From: Otis tarda
Taxonomy: Eukaryota; Chordata; Aves; Otidiformes; Otididae
DNA length: 64,000 bases
Direction of reading: 5' to 3'
NCBI GenBank assembly: GCA_026413225.1
Contig: CM048552.1
Coordinates: forward strand, 138,707,053-138,771,052
Within the stretch, counting starts at the first letter, position 1. Each line of letters begins with the position of its first letter. Position numbers and translations under genes: made by a program. This document shows, one piece after another, positions 62,661 to 64,000 of this stretch. The notes under the pieces were generated by a model. That model was given only the letters and a program-made list of their open reading frames with translations, did not search any database and was not told the origin of the DNA.

Positions 62661-64000
62661 TCCTGATTTTATGAAATAGACTTAGTATGACTTGTTAAAT
62701 AGTAGGACATCTAGGACACCATAAAGGACACTGAGTTTAAGAGTGTTTTAAGAAAAAAAAAAAGGAGGGAGAGAGACTTTTAACCATAGCCATTGCTACT
62801 GTTTCTTCCAAGAATCTTTCTAATAAGTGCTTTTATGTCTCTCAGGTTTGCTTATGCGAAGTTCGCATAATACATTTATAATTATAAGAATTATCCTCTC
62901 TGGTGTTGTGCCCCATTTAGGTCCTAAAAAATATGCATATATCTATTTTCACTTGAGGGCTGTCATCATCACATATCTTTCACAGAGCTGGTCAGCAGAA
63001 GTTACCTACACCAACTAAGCAGTTTTTATTCTGAGTCTGCTGCCAATAAAGGTAATTAACTGAAAAATGTATTTAATCTCATAAACATTTACTATGCTCA
63101 CAATTTGCTAATGTTAACTTTCTAGAGACTGTAAAATTGCTATAATTTCTCCTGGGTTAAGCAAGTCCTGTCCTGTTATTCCTAATACTGCAAAACTGTA
63201 CAGATGAACAATAAAAGTGTGAGACCATAAACCAGGACTTTTGAACTTCCCTTGACAGATAAATTCCCTAATTCTTGGTCTAGTCAATCTTGCACATGCT
63301 CTCTGGTATGTTCAATGTTTTGTTTATGTTTGTAGAGTGAAAAGGTTTCAAAGGAAGGACATAGAATTAACAACATCCCTTTACTCTGAATAGGCTCCAA
63401 TTTGTGATTTTTGGTGCTGTCCAGTGAAGGGGAAGCTAATGTCTGGGAAAGGAGGGAAATATACATGTTTTTCATGTATTCATACGTAGTGCTTTAGACC
63501 TGGAGACGTTTAATAATAAGATGTAGGAGATTCCTAGGCTTCATGTGTCTCCATTTTTCAAATAAAGGTTTTGGGAAATTCCAGGCCATAATCCTTGAGT
63601 GTAAAGGATTCTTTCTCAGGCTCAATAAAGAGCTGAGATGAAAGGGAGGGGCATTTATCCCACAGTATTTTCAGTTACTTTAGTGGGCTCTGGCTCAGGT
63701 AAGTGGGACAAATTTTTTTAAATGCTACTGGAAATACCTAGGCCTCAAAGCTAAAGAGTGGGCCTAAAAGCTAGACATTATTGAGAAATGATAGGATTTT
63801 ATTCCTTTTTAACTTGGGGTTGGATCTGTCATCACTGGGAGACATTCAGCTAAATGTGTTTATGTGAGTTTACAGGGTTCGTGTTGTAGTTGTGATTTAT
63901 GGATGAGATTTTCAAAGTTGTCAGATTTGGTTTGGTGATTAGTCAAATTCATACAGTTTAGGGGTCAAGGCTGCTTCAAAAAAATCTCATCTTACCTCAA
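62661..64000. other. Unique AT-rich DNA to window end
   Basis: No gene or recognisable repeat is seen beyond a poly-A stretch at 62752-62763. Confidence 0.6.

Noticed and set aside
1-64000. CRISPR array, bacterial operons, terminators or riboswitches
   Set aside because: The window is vertebrate intergenic DNA; no spaced short repeats or prokaryotic gene layout is present.

Overview
The window looks like intergenic DNA from a bird. The evidence is four clear CR1 LINE fragments (the dominant avian LINE, with CR1 endonuclease/reverse transcriptase text and a CR1-type 3' end) and several LTR families of the kind found across bird genomes. I found no host protein-coding exon, rRNA gene or intact tRNA gene on either strand. 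The sequence is AT-rich with many poly-A/poly-T and (TA)n runs, as expected for a gene desert or a very long intron on a large chromosome. The species cannot be fixed from the sequence; recent LTR activity would suit a passerine or a similar ERV-rich lineage, but that is inference.

Layout. 1-1127 is unique AT-rich DNA. 1128-1922 is a minus-strand CR1. 1923-5128 is unique DNA with a possible tRNA-derived SINE relic. 5129-7344 is an unusual composite retroviral insertion: a plus-strand LTR (family 1) and primer binding site, a minus-strand pol fragment, and a minus-strand LTR of a second family. One 5-bp target-site duplication (CTGGT) brackets the whole unit. 8883-11479 is a young minus-strand two-LTR element of family 2, with LTRs of about 1.14 kb, only 309 bp of non-coding interior, a tRNA-Lys primer site, a polypurine tract and ATATA target duplications. 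11673-12284 is a solo family-1 LTR. 12290-24584 is unique DNA. 24585-26281 is a plus-strand CR1. 26903-27502 is a minus-strand solo LTR related to family 1. 28690-30975 is the longest CR1 (endonuclease tail plus reverse transcriptase). 31800-32960 is a plus-strand solo LTR of family 2. 32961-61600 is long unique DNA with a few old repeat relics (36080-36245, 46430-46505), a probable older LTR (52300-52790), candidate conserved non-coding blocks and a GC-richer block (57910-58640). 61600-62660 is another plus-strand CR1. The rest is unique DNA.

No genes work together here. What links the parts is mobile-element biology. LTR families 1 and 2 share their outer terminal motif (TGTNNTGGTTTTG), their LTR-to-primer-site spacing (7 nt), a tRNA-Lys-type primer site and apparently a 5-bp duplication. 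This is consistent with one retroviral machinery having moved both, including the coding-free family-2 element and the chimeric insertion. All coordinates of repeat edges were read by eye; edges given to the base are those fixed by TG...CA termini, and CR1 edges are approximate.
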